Positions 17,338 to 26,603 of a stretch of 64,000 nucleotides of DNA are shown piece after piece. Origin of the DNA: an uncultured Clostridia bacterium (lineage in GTDB: Bacteria > Bacillota > Clostridia > UBA1212 > UBA1255); assembly GCA_904420095.1 (NCBI GenBank), contig CAJFUB010000039.1, positions 62,001 through 126,000 on the forward strand. Direction: 5' to 3'. Each line of letters begins with the position of its first letter. The stretch's first letter is position 1. Made by a program: the position numbers and the translations under genes. The notes below the pieces were generated by a model that ran no database searches, had not been told where the DNA came from, and saw only the letters and a list, made by a program, of their open reading frames with translations.

Positions 17338-19065
17338 CTACATTTTTTCTACCACGCGTACTCCGATCAGGTGCAGGGCCGACTTGATACACGTACAGGC
17401 CGCTTCCGTAATCATCAGTCTTGCATCCCGGAGCGCCGGTTCCGATTTCATGATGCTGCACGTATTATAAAATTTATTGAACGACTGCGCAAGATCTGTT
17501 ACGAAGCGGGTTACGCAGCACGGTTCATATTTCTGCGCCGCTTCTCTGACGACGGATTCGTAGGAATAAATCAGCTTCGCAAGTTCAAATTCTTCGGCGC
17601 CGTCTGCTAAAGACAAATCGGCCGCCGTATAGTCGATCCCGCTTTCCGCCGCTTTCCGCAGAACGCTTCTGCCTCTTGCATAGGCATACTGCACGTATGG
17701 TCCCGATTCTCCCTCAAAGTCAAGAATGTCCTTCCAGGTAAAAATAATATCCTTTTCCCTGCCGTTTTTCAGGAAAGAATACAGAATCGCTCCGACGCCG
17801 ATCTTTTCTGCGACCTCGTCCAGATCATCAATATTTTTACTCGTCGAGCTGTTTTTTATAACTTCTTTTGTTTTTTCGATCGATTCCTGCAGCACGTCCT
17901 CAAGAAGCACCACGTCTCCGTGGCGCGTCGAAAGCACTCTGTCCGGGAAGCGGACGTATCCGAAGCCGACGTGAACGCAGTCCTTTGCCCATTCGTATCC
18001 CATTTTCTCCAGAACGGCAAAAATCTGCTTGAAGTGCAGCGCCTGCGGCGTCCCTACGACATAGACGTTTTTATAAAAATCATACGTTCTTTTCCGGTAG
18101 ATTGCAGCCGCCAGATCACGCGTCGCATAAATCGTCGTACCGTCAGATTTCAGAATGATGCAGGGCGGGAGACGATCCTCTTCGAAGCGTACGACCTGCG
18201 CGCCGTCGCTTTCCTCAAGCAGGTTCTTTTCCCGGAGAAGCTCCACCACCTCAGGCATTTTATCAGAGTAAAAGCTCTCTCCGGCATAGGAATCGAAGGT
18301 AATATCCAGAAGCCGGTAAATCCGGTTGAATTCCTGCAGGCTTGCATCGACGAAAAACTGCCAGAGCGCCCGAACCTCCGGATCTCCCTCTTCCAGCTTT
18401 TTAAAATACAGCCTGGCTTCATCCTCCAGTTCAGGATGGAGCTCCGCTTCCGTGTGGAATTTCACATAAATTTTCAAAAGCTCGTTGATCGGATCCTTTT
18501 GGATCGCGGCCGCATCTCCCCACCTTTTATAGGCGCTGATCAGCTTTCCGAACTGCGTTCCCCAATCCCCAATATGATTGATTTTGACCGTATCATATCC
18601 GAGAAACGCATAAATCCGCTCGATGGAGCTTCCCAGAGCCGTCGTAACAAGATGCCCGATATGGAACGGCTTGGCGATGTTCGGCGATGAAAACTCTACA
18701 AGGATACGTTTTCCCTTGCCTTCCTCGGTCTTTCCGTAATCCTCTCCTTTGGACAGCACTTCCGAAATGACGCTCTTGACCAGCATGCCGCGCTTGAGAT
18801 AAAAATTCAAATATCCCCCGACGGCTTCCACTTTCAGGAAAATGCTTCCGGCTTCGGGGGATTCCAAAATACTCCGCTGAAGCTCCGCCGCGATCTGCGG
18901 AGGTGCTTTGCGGAACTGTTTTGCGAGGGAAAAACATGGAAACGCGATGTCTCCCATCTCCGGGTTCGGCGGAACGGTCATCAGACGTTCCGCCTGCTCC
19001 GCAGTAATCTGCTGTGAATTCAAAGCGGAGGCGACTGCTTCCGCCGCTGCTTTTCTATAATTCAT
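17338..19065 (-). CDS. argS: Arginyl-tRNA synthetase
   Basis: 575 residues from ATG 19065, which has AAGGA seven bases upstream; a TTG six bases earlier is less likely. The class I signature HIGH is at about 135-138 (PFHIGHL), preceded by the ArgS-specific EFSSPNIAKP. The N-terminal Add-1 domain and the C-terminal DALR anticodon domain ending in GVRVVEKM are present. It charges tRNA-Arg in the cytoplasm. It follows leuS by 12 bases. No T-box is visible in front of it, so it is likely expressed with citrate synthase and leuS. Confidence 0.97.
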   Translation of the reverse strand: MNYRKAAAEAVASALNSQQITAEQAERLMTVPPNPEMGDIAFPCFSLAKQFRKAPPQIAAELQRSILESPEAGSIFLKVEAVGGYLNFYLKRGMLVKSVISEVLSKGEDYGKTEEGKGKRILVEFSSPNIAKPFHIGHLVTTALGSSIERIYAFLGYDTVKINHIGDWGTQFGKLISAYKRWGDAAAIQKDPINELLKIYVKFHTEAELHPELEDEARLYFKKLEEGDPEVRALWQFFVDASLQEFNRIYRLLDITFDSYAGESFYSDKMPEVVELLREKNLLEESDGAQVVRFEEDRLPPCIILKSDGTTIYATRDLAAAIYRKRTYDFYKNVYVVGTPQALHFKQIFAVLEKMGYEWAKDCVHVGFGYVRFPDRVLSTRHGDVVLLEDVLQESIEKTKEVIKNSSTSKNIDDLDEVAEKIGVGAILYSFLKNGREKDIIFTWKDILDFEGESGPYVQYAYARGRSVLRKAAESGIDYTAADLSLADGAEEFELAKLIYSYESVVREAAQKYEPCCVTRFVTDLAQSFNKFYNTCSIMKSEPALRDARLMITEAACTCIKSALHLIGVRVVEKM

Positions 19066-19083
19066 AAGCAAGTCCTTTCCTGA

Positions 19084-21525
19084 TTATATTACAATATTTA
19101 CAAGTCTTCCCGGCACGGCAATGATCTTACGGGTCTCCCTGCCTGCGATCAGCGCCTTCACAGCGTCATTTTCCAGTACGAAGCGTTCTGTTTCCTCTTT
19201 TCCGTATGACGAGGGTACCATAAGCTTCATTTTGATCTTACCGCAGATCTGTACGGCAATTTCCGTTTCCTGCTGCTCCATGGCCTTTTCATCGTACGAC
19301 GGCCACTGGGAGCGGTAAATCGGCTGGTCGGAAAGCGCCTGCTGCTGCCAGATTTCTTCGGTAATATGCGGCGCTGCGGGATTCAGCAGAAGAAGGAGCG
19401 CCCGGAGTTCCCCTCTTGTAACGCTGCCGCGCGCGTATATTTCATTTACAAGCGACATCATCGCGGCAATCGCGGTATTGAACTTCATCTTCTCATAATC
19501 TTCCGAGACCTTTTTTATGGTGCCGTGTACAGAAGCCTTGAGTTCTTCCGACAATTCTTCCTCTTCCGTCAGAATGTTCTGCAGCTTCCAGACTCTGTCC
19601 AGAAAGCGGTAGCAGCCTCTTGCGCCCTGCGTGGACCACGGGATCGCCTGATCGAAGGCTCCCATGAACATCTCATATACACGGAAGGCGTCCGCTCCGA
19701 TCTCCTGGACAATGTCGTCTGGGTTGATGACGTTGCCCCTGGATTTCGACATTTTTTCACCGTTTTCACCTAATATCATGCCGTGCGAAGTCCGTTTGAT
19801 ATATGGCTCCGGACAGGAAATCGCTCCGATATCGTACAGGAATTTATGCCAGAAGCGGGAGTACAGCAGGTGCAGCGTGGTATGCTCCATTCCTCCGTTG
19901 TACCAGTCTACCGGAAGCCAATAATCCATTGCCTCTTTGGAGATAAATTCCCGATCATTGTGCGGATCGCAGTAACGGATGAAATACCAGGAGGAGCCCG
20001 CCCACTGCGGCATCGTATCCGTCTCCCGTTCTGCCGGAGCGCCGCACTTTGGGCATACCGTATGAACCCACTCCGGTACGTTCACAAGTGGAGATTCACC
20101 GCTGTCCGTCTGCATATAATTCCGGATTTCCGGCAGCTTCACGGGCAGCTCCTCTTCCGGTACCGGAACCCAACCGCAATGCTGGCAATATACAAGCGGA
20201 ATCGGTTCTCCCCAATATCTTTGTCTGCTGAACACCCAGTCACGCAGCTTGTAATTCACCTTCCGATGGCCAAATCCGCGCTCTGTGAGCCACTGTATGA
20301 TGGTCTTTTTGGCATCTGCTACGCTGAGCCCATCCAGGAATCCGGAGTTTGTCAGCACGCCGCTCTCAATATCGGTATACGGAGCGTTTTCAACGTCTCC
20401 GCCTTTCACGACTTCAATGATCGGCAGGCCAAATTTTTTTGCAAATTCCCAATCTCGCTCATCGTGTGCCGGAACCGCCATGATGGCTCCCGTTCCGTAC
20501 GAAATCAATACGTAATCCGAAATCCAAACGGGAATTTCTTTATTGTTCACAGGATTGACAGCAGTAATTCCTTTCAGCGGCACGCCAGTTTTTTCTTTTG
20601 CCATTTCCGTTCTTTCAAAATCAGACTTTTTGGCCGCTTCCGCTTTATATGCAAGCACCTCGTCATAATTCTCAATTTGATCTTTTAATTTTTCGATCAT
20701 CGGATGCTCGGGCGAAACCACCATATAGGTGGCGCCGAATAACGTATCGGGACGCGTTGTGTAAACCGTCAGGATTCCGTCTCCGAAGGCCTTTGCCGCG
20801 GGAACGGTAAAATTCACCTCTGCGCCTTCGCTCCTGCCGATCCAGTTCCGCTGCTGCGTTTTAACCTTTTCGATAAATTCGACATCCTCCAGACCATCGA
20901 GGAGTTTCTGCGCATAATCCGTAATTTTCAGCATCCACTGGGATTTTACCCGTCTGACGACCTCTCCGCCGCAGCGCTCGCAGACGCCGTTAACCACCTC
21001 TTCGTTTGCAAGGCCTACTTTACATTCCGTACACCAGTTGATCGGAATTTCGGCTTTATAAGCCAGACCTTTTTCAAACAGCTTGAGGAAAATCCATTGC
21101 GTCCATTTGTAGTAAGCCGGATCCGTCGTATTGATTTCCCGCGACCAGTCAAAGGAGAATCCGAGCCGTTTCAGCTGCTCTTTAAAATGGGCGATATTTT
21201 TCGCCGTAACCTCTGCCGGATGAACCTTGTTTTTGATCGCGTAATTTTCGGTCGGAAGGCCGAACGCATCCCATCCGATCGGGAACAGCACGTTATAGCC
21301 CTCCATCCTGCGTTTTCTGGCGATAATGTCCATCGCCGTGTTAGATCTTGGATGTCCGACGTGGAGCCCGTTTCCAGAAGGGTACGGGAATTCTATCAGC
21401 CCGTAAAATTTCTTTTTCTGATGGTCGATCACCGCTTCAAACGCTTTTTCAGCTTCCCAGATTTTCTGCCATTTTGCCTCGATTTCAGCCGGCCTGTATT
21501 CAAAAATTTTTTCCTTCAAGGTCAT
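19084..21525 (-). CDS. leuS: Leucyl-tRNA synthetase
   Basis: 813 residues, normal bacterial length. HIGH-like motif HVGH (55-58), the CP1 editing domain with TTRPDTLFGATYMVVSPEH and MAVPAHDERDWEFA, zinc-ribbon cysteines (CTECKVG...CERCG), and the KMSKS loop KMSKSRGNV. It charges tRNA-Leu and edits mischarged products. Its start overlaps the citrate synthase stop by four bases (ATGA), so translation is coupled to that gene, an unusual pairing. Confidence 0.97.
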   Translation of the reverse strand: MTLKEKIFEYRPAEIEAKWQKIWEAEKAFEAVIDHQKKKFYGLIEFPYPSGNGLHVGHPRSNTAMDIIARKRRMEGYNVLFPIGWDAFGLPTENYAIKNKVHPAEVTAKNIAHFKEQLKRLGFSFDWSREINTTDPAYYKWTQWIFLKLFEKGLAYKAEIPINWCTECKVGLANEEVVNGVCERCGGEVVRRVKSQWMLKITDYAQKLLDGLEDVEFIEKVKTQQRNWIGRSEGAEVNFTVPAAKAFGDGILTVYTTRPDTLFGATYMVVSPEHPMIEKLKDQIENYDEVLAYKAEAAKKSDFERTEMAKEKTGVPLKGITAVNPVNNKEIPVWISDYVLISYGTGAIMAVPAHDERDWEFAKKFGLPIIEVVKGGDVENAPYTDIESGVLTNSGFLDGLSVADAKKTIIQWLTERGFGHRKVNYKLRDWVFSRQRYWGEPIPLVYCQHCGWVPVPEEELPVKLPEIRNYMQTDSGESPLVNVPEWVHTVCPKCGAPAERETDTMPQWAGSSWYFIRYCDPHNDREFISKEAMDYWLPVDWYNGGMEHTTLHLLYSRFWHKFLYDIGAISCPEPYIKRTSHGMILGENGEKMSKSRGNVINPDDIVQEIGADAFRVYEMFMGAFDQAIPWSTQGARGCYRFLDRVWKLQNILTEEEELSEELKASVHGTIKKVSEDYEKMKFNTAIAAMMSLVNEIYARGSVTRGELRALLLLLNPAAPHITEEIWQQQALSDQPIYRSQWPSYDEKAMEQQETEIAVQICGKIKMKLMVPSSYGKEETERFVLENDAVKALIAGRETRKIIAVPGRLVNIVI

Positions 21526-22910
21526 TCCCTCCTGTCCGATAAATCGACGTACGGCTGTTTTCTGCCCACATTTTTATATGCCGGTCTGATGATGCGGTTG
21601 CTGACCGCCAGTTCCTCCAGCCGGTGCGCGCTCCAGCCGGCAATCCTGGAGATCGCAAAAATCGGCGTAAATAACTCTTTTGGGATATTCAGCATTGAAT
21701 AGACCAGACCAGAATAAAAGTCTACGTTTGCACACATTACCTTTGAGGAGTTTTTATATTCCTCGAAAGCCGACGGCGCCAGTTCCTCCACCGTCTTATA
21801 AAAGTTAAACTCTTCCTCCCATTCGCCGCCGAGCGCAGCCGCAAGCTCTTCCGCCTTCCGCTTCAGGAGCTTGGCCCGCGGATCGGACTTTGTGTATACG
21901 GCATGTCCAATGCCATAAATCAATCCCGATCCATCGTACGCCTCTTTATTAAGCAAACGAATCAGATAATCCTTGATTCTGCCTTTATCCCGCTTATCCC
22001 CGACATGCGCTTTGATGTCCTCCATCATGTCCATTACCTTGAGGTTTGCGCCGCCGTGCTTCGGCCCTTTTAAAGCGCCGATCGCCGCCGCAATGGCAGA
22101 ATACGTGTCCGTTCCCGTCGAGGTCACAACATGGACGGTAAAAGACGAATTGTTGCCTCCGCCGTGCTCGGCGTGGAGTACGAGGGCAAGATCGAGGATT
22201 TCCGCCTCCAATTTCGTATACCTGCTGTCCGGCCGAATCATTTGAAGCAGATTTTCCGACGTAGAAAGGCCCTTTTGCGGATTATGGATATACAGGCTCT
22301 TGTCATAATAATAATGATTTCTCGCCTGATATGCGTACGCGGTCATTGTCGGCATCTGTCCGATCAGACGGATACACTGCCGCAGTACGTTTTCATATGA
22401 AATATCGTCCGGATTGCTGTCATAGGAATAGGAGGCCAGCGCACAGCGCGCCAGTTTGTTCATGATATTGTTGCTGGGCGCCTTCATGATCATATCTTCC
22501 GCAAATCCGTCGGGCAGCTTTCTGCACTCGTCCAGAAGGGATTTGAACTCTTCAAGCTGTCGGTCATCCGGGAGCTTCCCGGTGATCAGAAGGTATGCGG
22601 TCTCTTCAAAGCCGAACCGCCGGTCCTTTTCAAAGCCGTCCACCAGATGCTCGATACTGATTCCTCTGTATAAAAGCTTGCCGTCGATCGGAACCTTTTC
22701 ATTTTCTTCCATGATGTACGCACGTACGTCGCCAATGCTGGTCAGTCCTACCAGAACGCCCGTACTGTCTGCGTTCCTCAGTCCCCGCTTGACGTTATAT
22801 TTCTGATACAGCGCCGGGTCAAAGGAATCCGATGCGACTGCCGTTTCCGACATATCTCGTATAAAATCCTCATAATGCGCAAAGATCGAATCACTGTACT
22901 GATGATACAT
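21522..22910 (-). CDS. Citrate synthase
   Basis: 462 residues from ATG 22910, placed eight bases after GGAGG; the frame continues upstream to a TTG that overlaps this ribosome binding site and is not used. Family motifs: LLYRGISIEHLV, LHAEHGGGNNSSF with a catalytic His, GPKHGGAN, and YGIGHAVYTKSDPRA with the second catalytic His. It condenses oxaloacetate and acetyl-CoA, feeding 2-oxoglutarate and glutamate synthesis in an anaerobe; a 2-methylcitrate role cannot be excluded. It has its own promoter with an inverted repeat over the start point and is translationally coupled to leuS. Confidence 0.95.
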   Translation of the reverse strand: MYHQYSDSIFAHYEDFIRDMSETAVASDSFDPALYQKYNVKRGLRNADSTGVLVGLTSIGDVRAYIMEENEKVPIDGKLLYRGISIEHLVDGFEKDRRFGFEETAYLLITGKLPDDRQLEEFKSLLDECRKLPDGFAEDMIMKAPSNNIMNKLARCALASYSYDSNPDDISYENVLRQCIRLIGQMPTMTAYAYQARNHYYYDKSLYIHNPQKGLSTSENLLQMIRPDSRYTKLEAEILDLALVLHAEHGGGNNSSFTVHVVTSTGTDTYSAIAAAIGALKGPKHGGANLKVMDMMEDIKAHVGDKRDKGRIKDYLIRLLNKEAYDGSGLIYGIGHAVYTKSDPRAKLLKRKAEELAAALGGEWEEEFNFYKTVEELAPSAFEEYKNSSKVMCANVDFYSGLVYSMLNIPKELFTPIFAISRIAGWSAHRLEELAVSNRIIRPAYKNVGRKQPYVDLSDRRE

Positions 22911-22937
22911 GTCCCATTCCTCCAAAATGAAATGCGA

Positions 22938-22970
22938 AAGCCATTATATCTTTTCCAGATATAATGGCTT
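22938..22970 (-). promoter_or_regulatory. Perfect 13-bp inverted repeat at the citrate synthase transcription start
   Basis: Arms AAGCCATTATATC (22938-22950) and GATATAATGGCTT (22958-22970) with a 7-base loop. On the minus strand it directly abuts the -10 box (22971-22976), so the expected +1 falls inside the first arm. That is a classical operator position. Alternatively it is the transcription terminator of the EF-G-like gene, though only a weak T-rich stretch follows. Confidence 0.6.
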
Positions 22971-22999
22971 ATTGTATTAAATCGTGGAGATTCTGTCAA
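22971..22999 (-). promoter_or_regulatory. Sigma-A promoter for citrate synthase (-leuS-argS)
   Basis: Minus strand TTGACA (22999-22994), 17-base spacer, TACAAT (22976-22971). It starts eight bases after the EF-G-like gene's stop codon. One mismatch from consensus over both boxes. Confidence 0.75.
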
Positions 23000-23006
23000 T
23001 CGTTTC

Positions 23007-25076
23007 TTAATCCTCGTCCTCGCTCATATGCCGCTTTGCTTCTTCAATGATCTTCTGCGCAATATTGTCCGGCACTTCCTCATACCGAGCAAATTCGGTA
23101 TCGAAGGAGCCTCTTGCCTGCGTCATCGAGCGCAGATCCGTCGCGTATTTGAACAGCTCCGCATACGGCACTTCCGCAACGACCTCCTGCATGCCATTTT
23201 CCAACGGATTCATGCCGAGCACGCGGCCTCTTCGCTTGTTCAGGTCTCCGATTACATCTCCCATATAACGATCCGGAATATATACCTTGACGCTTTCCAC
23301 GGGCTCCAAAAGCACTGGAGCCGCCTGTTTCATGCCCGCTTTAAACGCAATCTTCGCAGCGGATACGAACGCAACCTCTTTGGAATCAACTGGATGATAT
23401 TTTCCGTCTACCAAGGTCGCCTTCAGATGGACGACTGGATATCCTGCAAGCACGCCGTGCCGGACACTTTCCTGCAGCCCCTTCTCCACAGACGGGAAAA
23501 ACTGCTTCGGCACCGCGCCGCCGAACACACGCTCGCAGAATTCCAGTTCTTCTTTCTCCCCGGGTTCAAATTCAATCACGACCTTTCCATACTGCCCTGC
23601 GCCGCCGGATTGCTTCTTATGGAGCCCCTCCGCAGAGACCTTCTTGCGGATCGTTTCTCTGTACGGGATTTTCGGATCCTCAAGCTGAACGGATACGCCG
23701 TACCGGTTCTTCAGCTTATTTACGATTACGTCGATATGCTGGTCTCCGAGGCCGGAAATCAGCATCTGCCCGGTTTCCGCGTTCTGATAAAAGCTGATCA
23801 CAGGATCCTCGTCCCGCAGCTTGCTGAGGCTGGAACTGATCTTTTCCTCGTCGCCTCTGGCCTTCGGCGCGATGCCGAGCGTCAGCTGAGGCTTCGGGAA
23901 AACGGTGGGCGCCAACAGAATCGGATTCGACTTGGAGCCGAGCGTATCGTTAGTGACCGTCACGTTCAGCTTGGCAACGGCACCCAGATCGCCGCAGACC
24001 AATTCCTTAACGGGGATCTGTTTCCTGCCGCGCAGCACGAAGATCTGTGCAATCCGTTCGTCTGCCCCCTTGTTTGCGTTATATAAAACCGTATCGGGCT
24101 TCAGCGTGCCCGAGCAGACGCGGAAGAGCGACAGGCGGCCAACGAAAGGATCCGCAATCGTTTTGTAAACAAACAGCGTGGGATGCCCGTCGGGATCGGG
24201 CTTCATCTGCTTCTGCGCTCCGCTGGCGTCCGTATAGTCGAGAACCGTGCGTTCAAGCGGGGACGGCATATAGTCCACGATAAAGTCCATCAGCTTTTTA
24301 ATACCGATATTTTCATAGGCGGAGCCAAGCAATACCGGAGCACATGTACAATGATTAATCGCAATTTTAAGTCCTCTGATGATTTCTTCCTTCGTGAATT
24401 TTTCGCCGCCGAAGAACTTTTCCATCAGCGCGTCGTCGGTTTCCGCTACGATTTCGGAAAGATTATTATTGATTTCCTCCGCCTGCGCTCTCAGCTCCTC
24501 GGGCATTTCGCATTCGGTAAGGTTCCCGTCCTGATCAAACATACTGGCTTCCATTGTGATGCCGTCCACAATTCCGACTAATTTGTTATTTTTGCGGATC
24601 GGAAGCTGCAGCGCAACGCAGGACCTGCCCAGCACGTCTTTCAGCTCGCCGTATATTTTATCGAAATCCGCCGTATCGTCGTTCATTTTGTTGACAAATA
24701 TGACGCGCGGCAGATTTCTGCTGTTTGCAAAATCCCATGCCTTCTCTGTTCCAACGGACATCGCGCCCGCGGCGACAATTACTGCGGAATCAGCTACGGA
24801 AACGCCCTCGAGCATTTCTCCCGCAAAGTCAAAATATCCAGGAGTATCTATAATATTTACAGTAGAATTCTTCCAGTCGAAGGGGGCAATCGCCAGGCTT
24901 ACAGATGCCTGCCGTCGAATTTCTTCCTGATCATAGTCAAGTACGGTGTTGCCCTCGTTAATCCTGCCGAGGCGGTCCGTCGCGCCTGCGTTATACAGCA
25001 TGGCTTCTGCGGCGGATGTTTTGCCGACGCCGCCGTGCCCCAGCAGAACAACATTTCGTAAATCAGAACTTTTCAT
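23007..25076 (-). CDS. Elongation factor G-like GTPase
   Basis: 689 residues from ATG 25076, seven bases after AGGAGG; an ATG six bases earlier is too close to that site. GTPase motifs: G1 GHGGVGKT (13-20), G3 DTPGYFDF, G4 NKMN, then EF-G domains II-V with HKKQSGGAGQYGKVVIEFEPG and GYPVVHLKATLVDGKYHPVDS. It matches the EF-G paralogue group often annotated 'elongation factor G-like protein' rather than the main FusA, which normally sits in the str operon with rpsL, rpsG and tuf; none of these is here. Likely a translation-related accessory GTPase. It has its own sigma-A promoter. Confidence 0.9.
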   Translation of the reverse strand: MKSSDLRNVVLLGHGGVGKTSAAEAMLYNAGATDRLGRINEGNTVLDYDQEEIRRQASVSLAIAPFDWKNSTVNIIDTPGYFDFAGEMLEGVSVADSAVIVAAGAMSVGTEKAWDFANSRNLPRVIFVNKMNDDTADFDKIYGELKDVLGRSCVALQLPIRKNNKLVGIVDGITMEASMFDQDGNLTECEMPEELRAQAEEINNNLSEIVAETDDALMEKFFGGEKFTKEEIIRGLKIAINHCTCAPVLLGSAYENIGIKKLMDFIVDYMPSPLERTVLDYTDASGAQKQMKPDPDGHPTLFVYKTIADPFVGRLSLFRVCSGTLKPDTVLYNANKGADERIAQIFVLRGRKQIPVKELVCGDLGAVAKLNVTVTNDTLGSKSNPILLAPTVFPKPQLTLGIAPKARGDEEKISSSLSKLRDEDPVISFYQNAETGQMLISGLGDQHIDVIVNKLKNRYGVSVQLEDPKIPYRETIRKKVSAEGLHKKQSGGAGQYGKVVIEFEPGEKEELEFCERVFGGAVPKQFFPSVEKGLQESVRHGVLAGYPVVHLKATLVDGKYHPVDSKEVAFVSAAKIAFKAGMKQAAPVLLEPVESVKVYIPDRYMGDVIGDLNKRRGRVLGMNPLENGMQEVVAEVPYAELFKYATDLRSMTQARGSFDTEFARYEEVPDNIAQKIIEEAKRHMSEDED

Positions 25077-25160
25077 ATACATTCCTCCTAAGAATAAAAC
25101 ATTATATAAATGAAAAACAGGTCCATATGAAGTTTTGAGTGCTTGTACAATAATAGATAA

Positions 25161-25189
25161 ATTGTAGCATGCTTTTGCACACCTGTCAA
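25161..25189 (-). promoter_or_regulatory. Sigma-A promoter for the EF-G-like gene
   Basis: Minus strand TTGACA (25189-25184), 17-base spacer, TACAAT (25166-25161), seven bases beyond the yqfD stop. It leaves a 5' leader of about 75 bases before the AGGAGG of the EF-G-like gene. Confidence 0.75.
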
Positions 25190-25196
25190 TGTGGTT

Positions 25197-26375
25197 TTAC
25201 GGTGAGACGCAGATGCCGACCGGCTCCAGGACCTCTGCGGATGCTGTGTAATACGTTTTCCCATCGCGTTCCACGAACGATGCGGAGGTTCTTAAAATTT
25301 GAGCGTTGTCCGGAATTGCGGCGTCAAGGGCGCTCTCCGCTTCCGTTCTCGCTTTGATTTTCGCTTCTTCTTCTGTAAGCGAAACCGTTTCCCATTTCGT
25401 TTCTCGCTTGATTAATGTCGCCGTTCCGAACGGAAGCGATCCGTCCGCTCCGGCGTAGTTTTCGCTGTAAATGCTGTCGTAGGAGGTAAAATCCTCTTTT
25501 CCCCAGTTCCAGGGCAGCCATTTCCAGGAGGGCGCGTCGATTTTCAGTCCGAACAGCAGAAGGGAATGGAGTGTCTGTGTTTTCCCGGTCGGGCGAAGGA
25601 TTTCCGTCTCTGATCTGACCTCGACCTCCGTCCTATACCAGACGCAGCCCAAAATATCGGCCTTTGCATGTTTTCCCTCTCCACTTACGACGATTTGACC
25701 GGCAAGCGCCGTATCGCCGGTGCTGACAACCTGCGTTCCCTGCTCCACCGTGACTTTATACAAAAGGCAATCCTTTGAAACGGCGATATTGCAGGGTTCG
25801 CCTGCCGCAATGGTTTCCCCCGTTTTTTCTTCATAAAACGTCCCCTCTTCCAGCTGGACGCTGAGCGTCATGCCGCGTTTCTGTACGCCAACCCAGCTCA
25901 GGTTCTTCTGATGAAGCAGAAGCTGTTCGGCAAGTGCTTTTGTATTGATATTAGACAAAAGGCTGCCGCGTTTTACACCGAATTCATTCATGAGCGATTG
26001 TGTTCTGAGGCGGTCCGCTGCGTCGCCTCCCTCGATCCGGATGCTCCATACCATCGAGCTCATCATGCAAAAAAGAGCCGTCAGCAATACAGACAGAATC
26101 AGCAGCGTCTTACGTGCCCGGTATCGCCGCAGCGTATAGATCAGACCGTTTTTTTTCAGTATTTTAACCTTCACATGGGATTTTCTCGCCGCAGACCTTA
26201 CGTTTTTTTTAAAATCTCCTGCCAGCAGGAACAGCGTAAATTCATGGTCTGAGATGCGTGTCAGCCGCCATACAGCCAGACGCCTGCGCAGGCAGATATT
26301 GATAAATTTTTGCGGCTGTTCCCCTGTGATTTTAATCTCTACGTAATTCTGTATGTAGCTCATGAATCTATACAT
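25197..26375 (-). CDS. yqfD: Sporulation protein YqfD
   Basis: 392 residues, family length. N-terminal cytosolic basic region (VKVKILKKNGLIYTLRRYRARK), one membrane helix at about 90-112, then a large outer domain with KRGMTLSVQLEEGTFYEE and IKRETKWETVSLTEEEAKIKA, both typical of YqfD (SpoIIQ/IIIA-era mother-cell membrane proteins). It follows yqfC by 18 bases. YqfC and YqfD are conserved together in endospore formers and needed for normal engulfment-stage development. Expected to be a sigma-E-type gene, but I do not see a separate promoter. Confidence 0.93.
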   Translation of the reverse strand: MYRFMSYIQNYVEIKITGEQPQKFINICLRRRLAVWRLTRISDHEFTLFLLAGDFKKNVRSAARKSHVKVKILKKNGLIYTLRRYRARKTLLILSVLLTALFCMMSSMVWSIRIEGGDAADRLRTQSLMNEFGVKRGSLLSNINTKALAEQLLLHQKNLSWVGVQKRGMTLSVQLEEGTFYEEKTGETIAAGEPCNIAVSKDCLLYKVTVEQGTQVVSTGDTALAGQIVVSGEGKHAKADILGCVWYRTEVEVRSETEILRPTGKTQTLHSLLLFGLKIDAPSWKWLPWNWGKEDFTSYDSIYSENYAGADGSLPFGTATLIKRETKWETVSLTEEEAKIKARTEAESALDAAIPDNAQILRTSASFVERDGKTYYTASAEVLEPVGICVSP

Positions 26376-26393
26376 CGTATCCGTAACTCCGTT

Positions 26394-26603
26394 TCAGTCT
26401 TTATAGGCAATTCGATCGATGCAGCCCTTTATGGATATGTATTCATCGTTGATTTCCGTAATCTCCAGATTTTTTCCGCAGACGCAGATGATCCCGACGG
26501 CGCTGAGAATCTGGATTTCCTCGCCGCTGAAGCCGCACAGTCCCTTATGGGAAAGAATTTGCACCCGGGTTTTTCCATATAGGCGCATCGATGGAATATT
26601 CAT
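26394..26603 (-). CDS. yqfC: YabP/YqfC family sporulation protein
   Basis: 69 residues with the YqfC/YabP pattern: a short beta-rich protein with SMRLYGKTRVQILSHKGLCG at the start and GKNLEITEINDEYISIKGCI at the end. Its ATG overlaps the stop of the PdaA-like gene (ATGA). Conserved partner of YqfD; probably a cytosolic face component in the mother cell. Confidence 0.9.
   Translation of the reverse strand: MNIPSMRLYGKTRVQILSHKGLCGFSGEEIQILSAVGIICVCGKNLEITEINDEYISIKGCIDRIAYKD

Noticed and set aside
19783-20688. 301-codon open frame on the plus strand
   Set aside because: Antisense to leuS conserved motifs; the leuS frame fully explains the sequence.
23028-24086. 352-codon open frame on the plus strand
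   Set aside because: Lies wholly opposite the EF-G-like gene and has no domain-like sequence or ribosome binding site; it is an antisense shadow of biased codon use.
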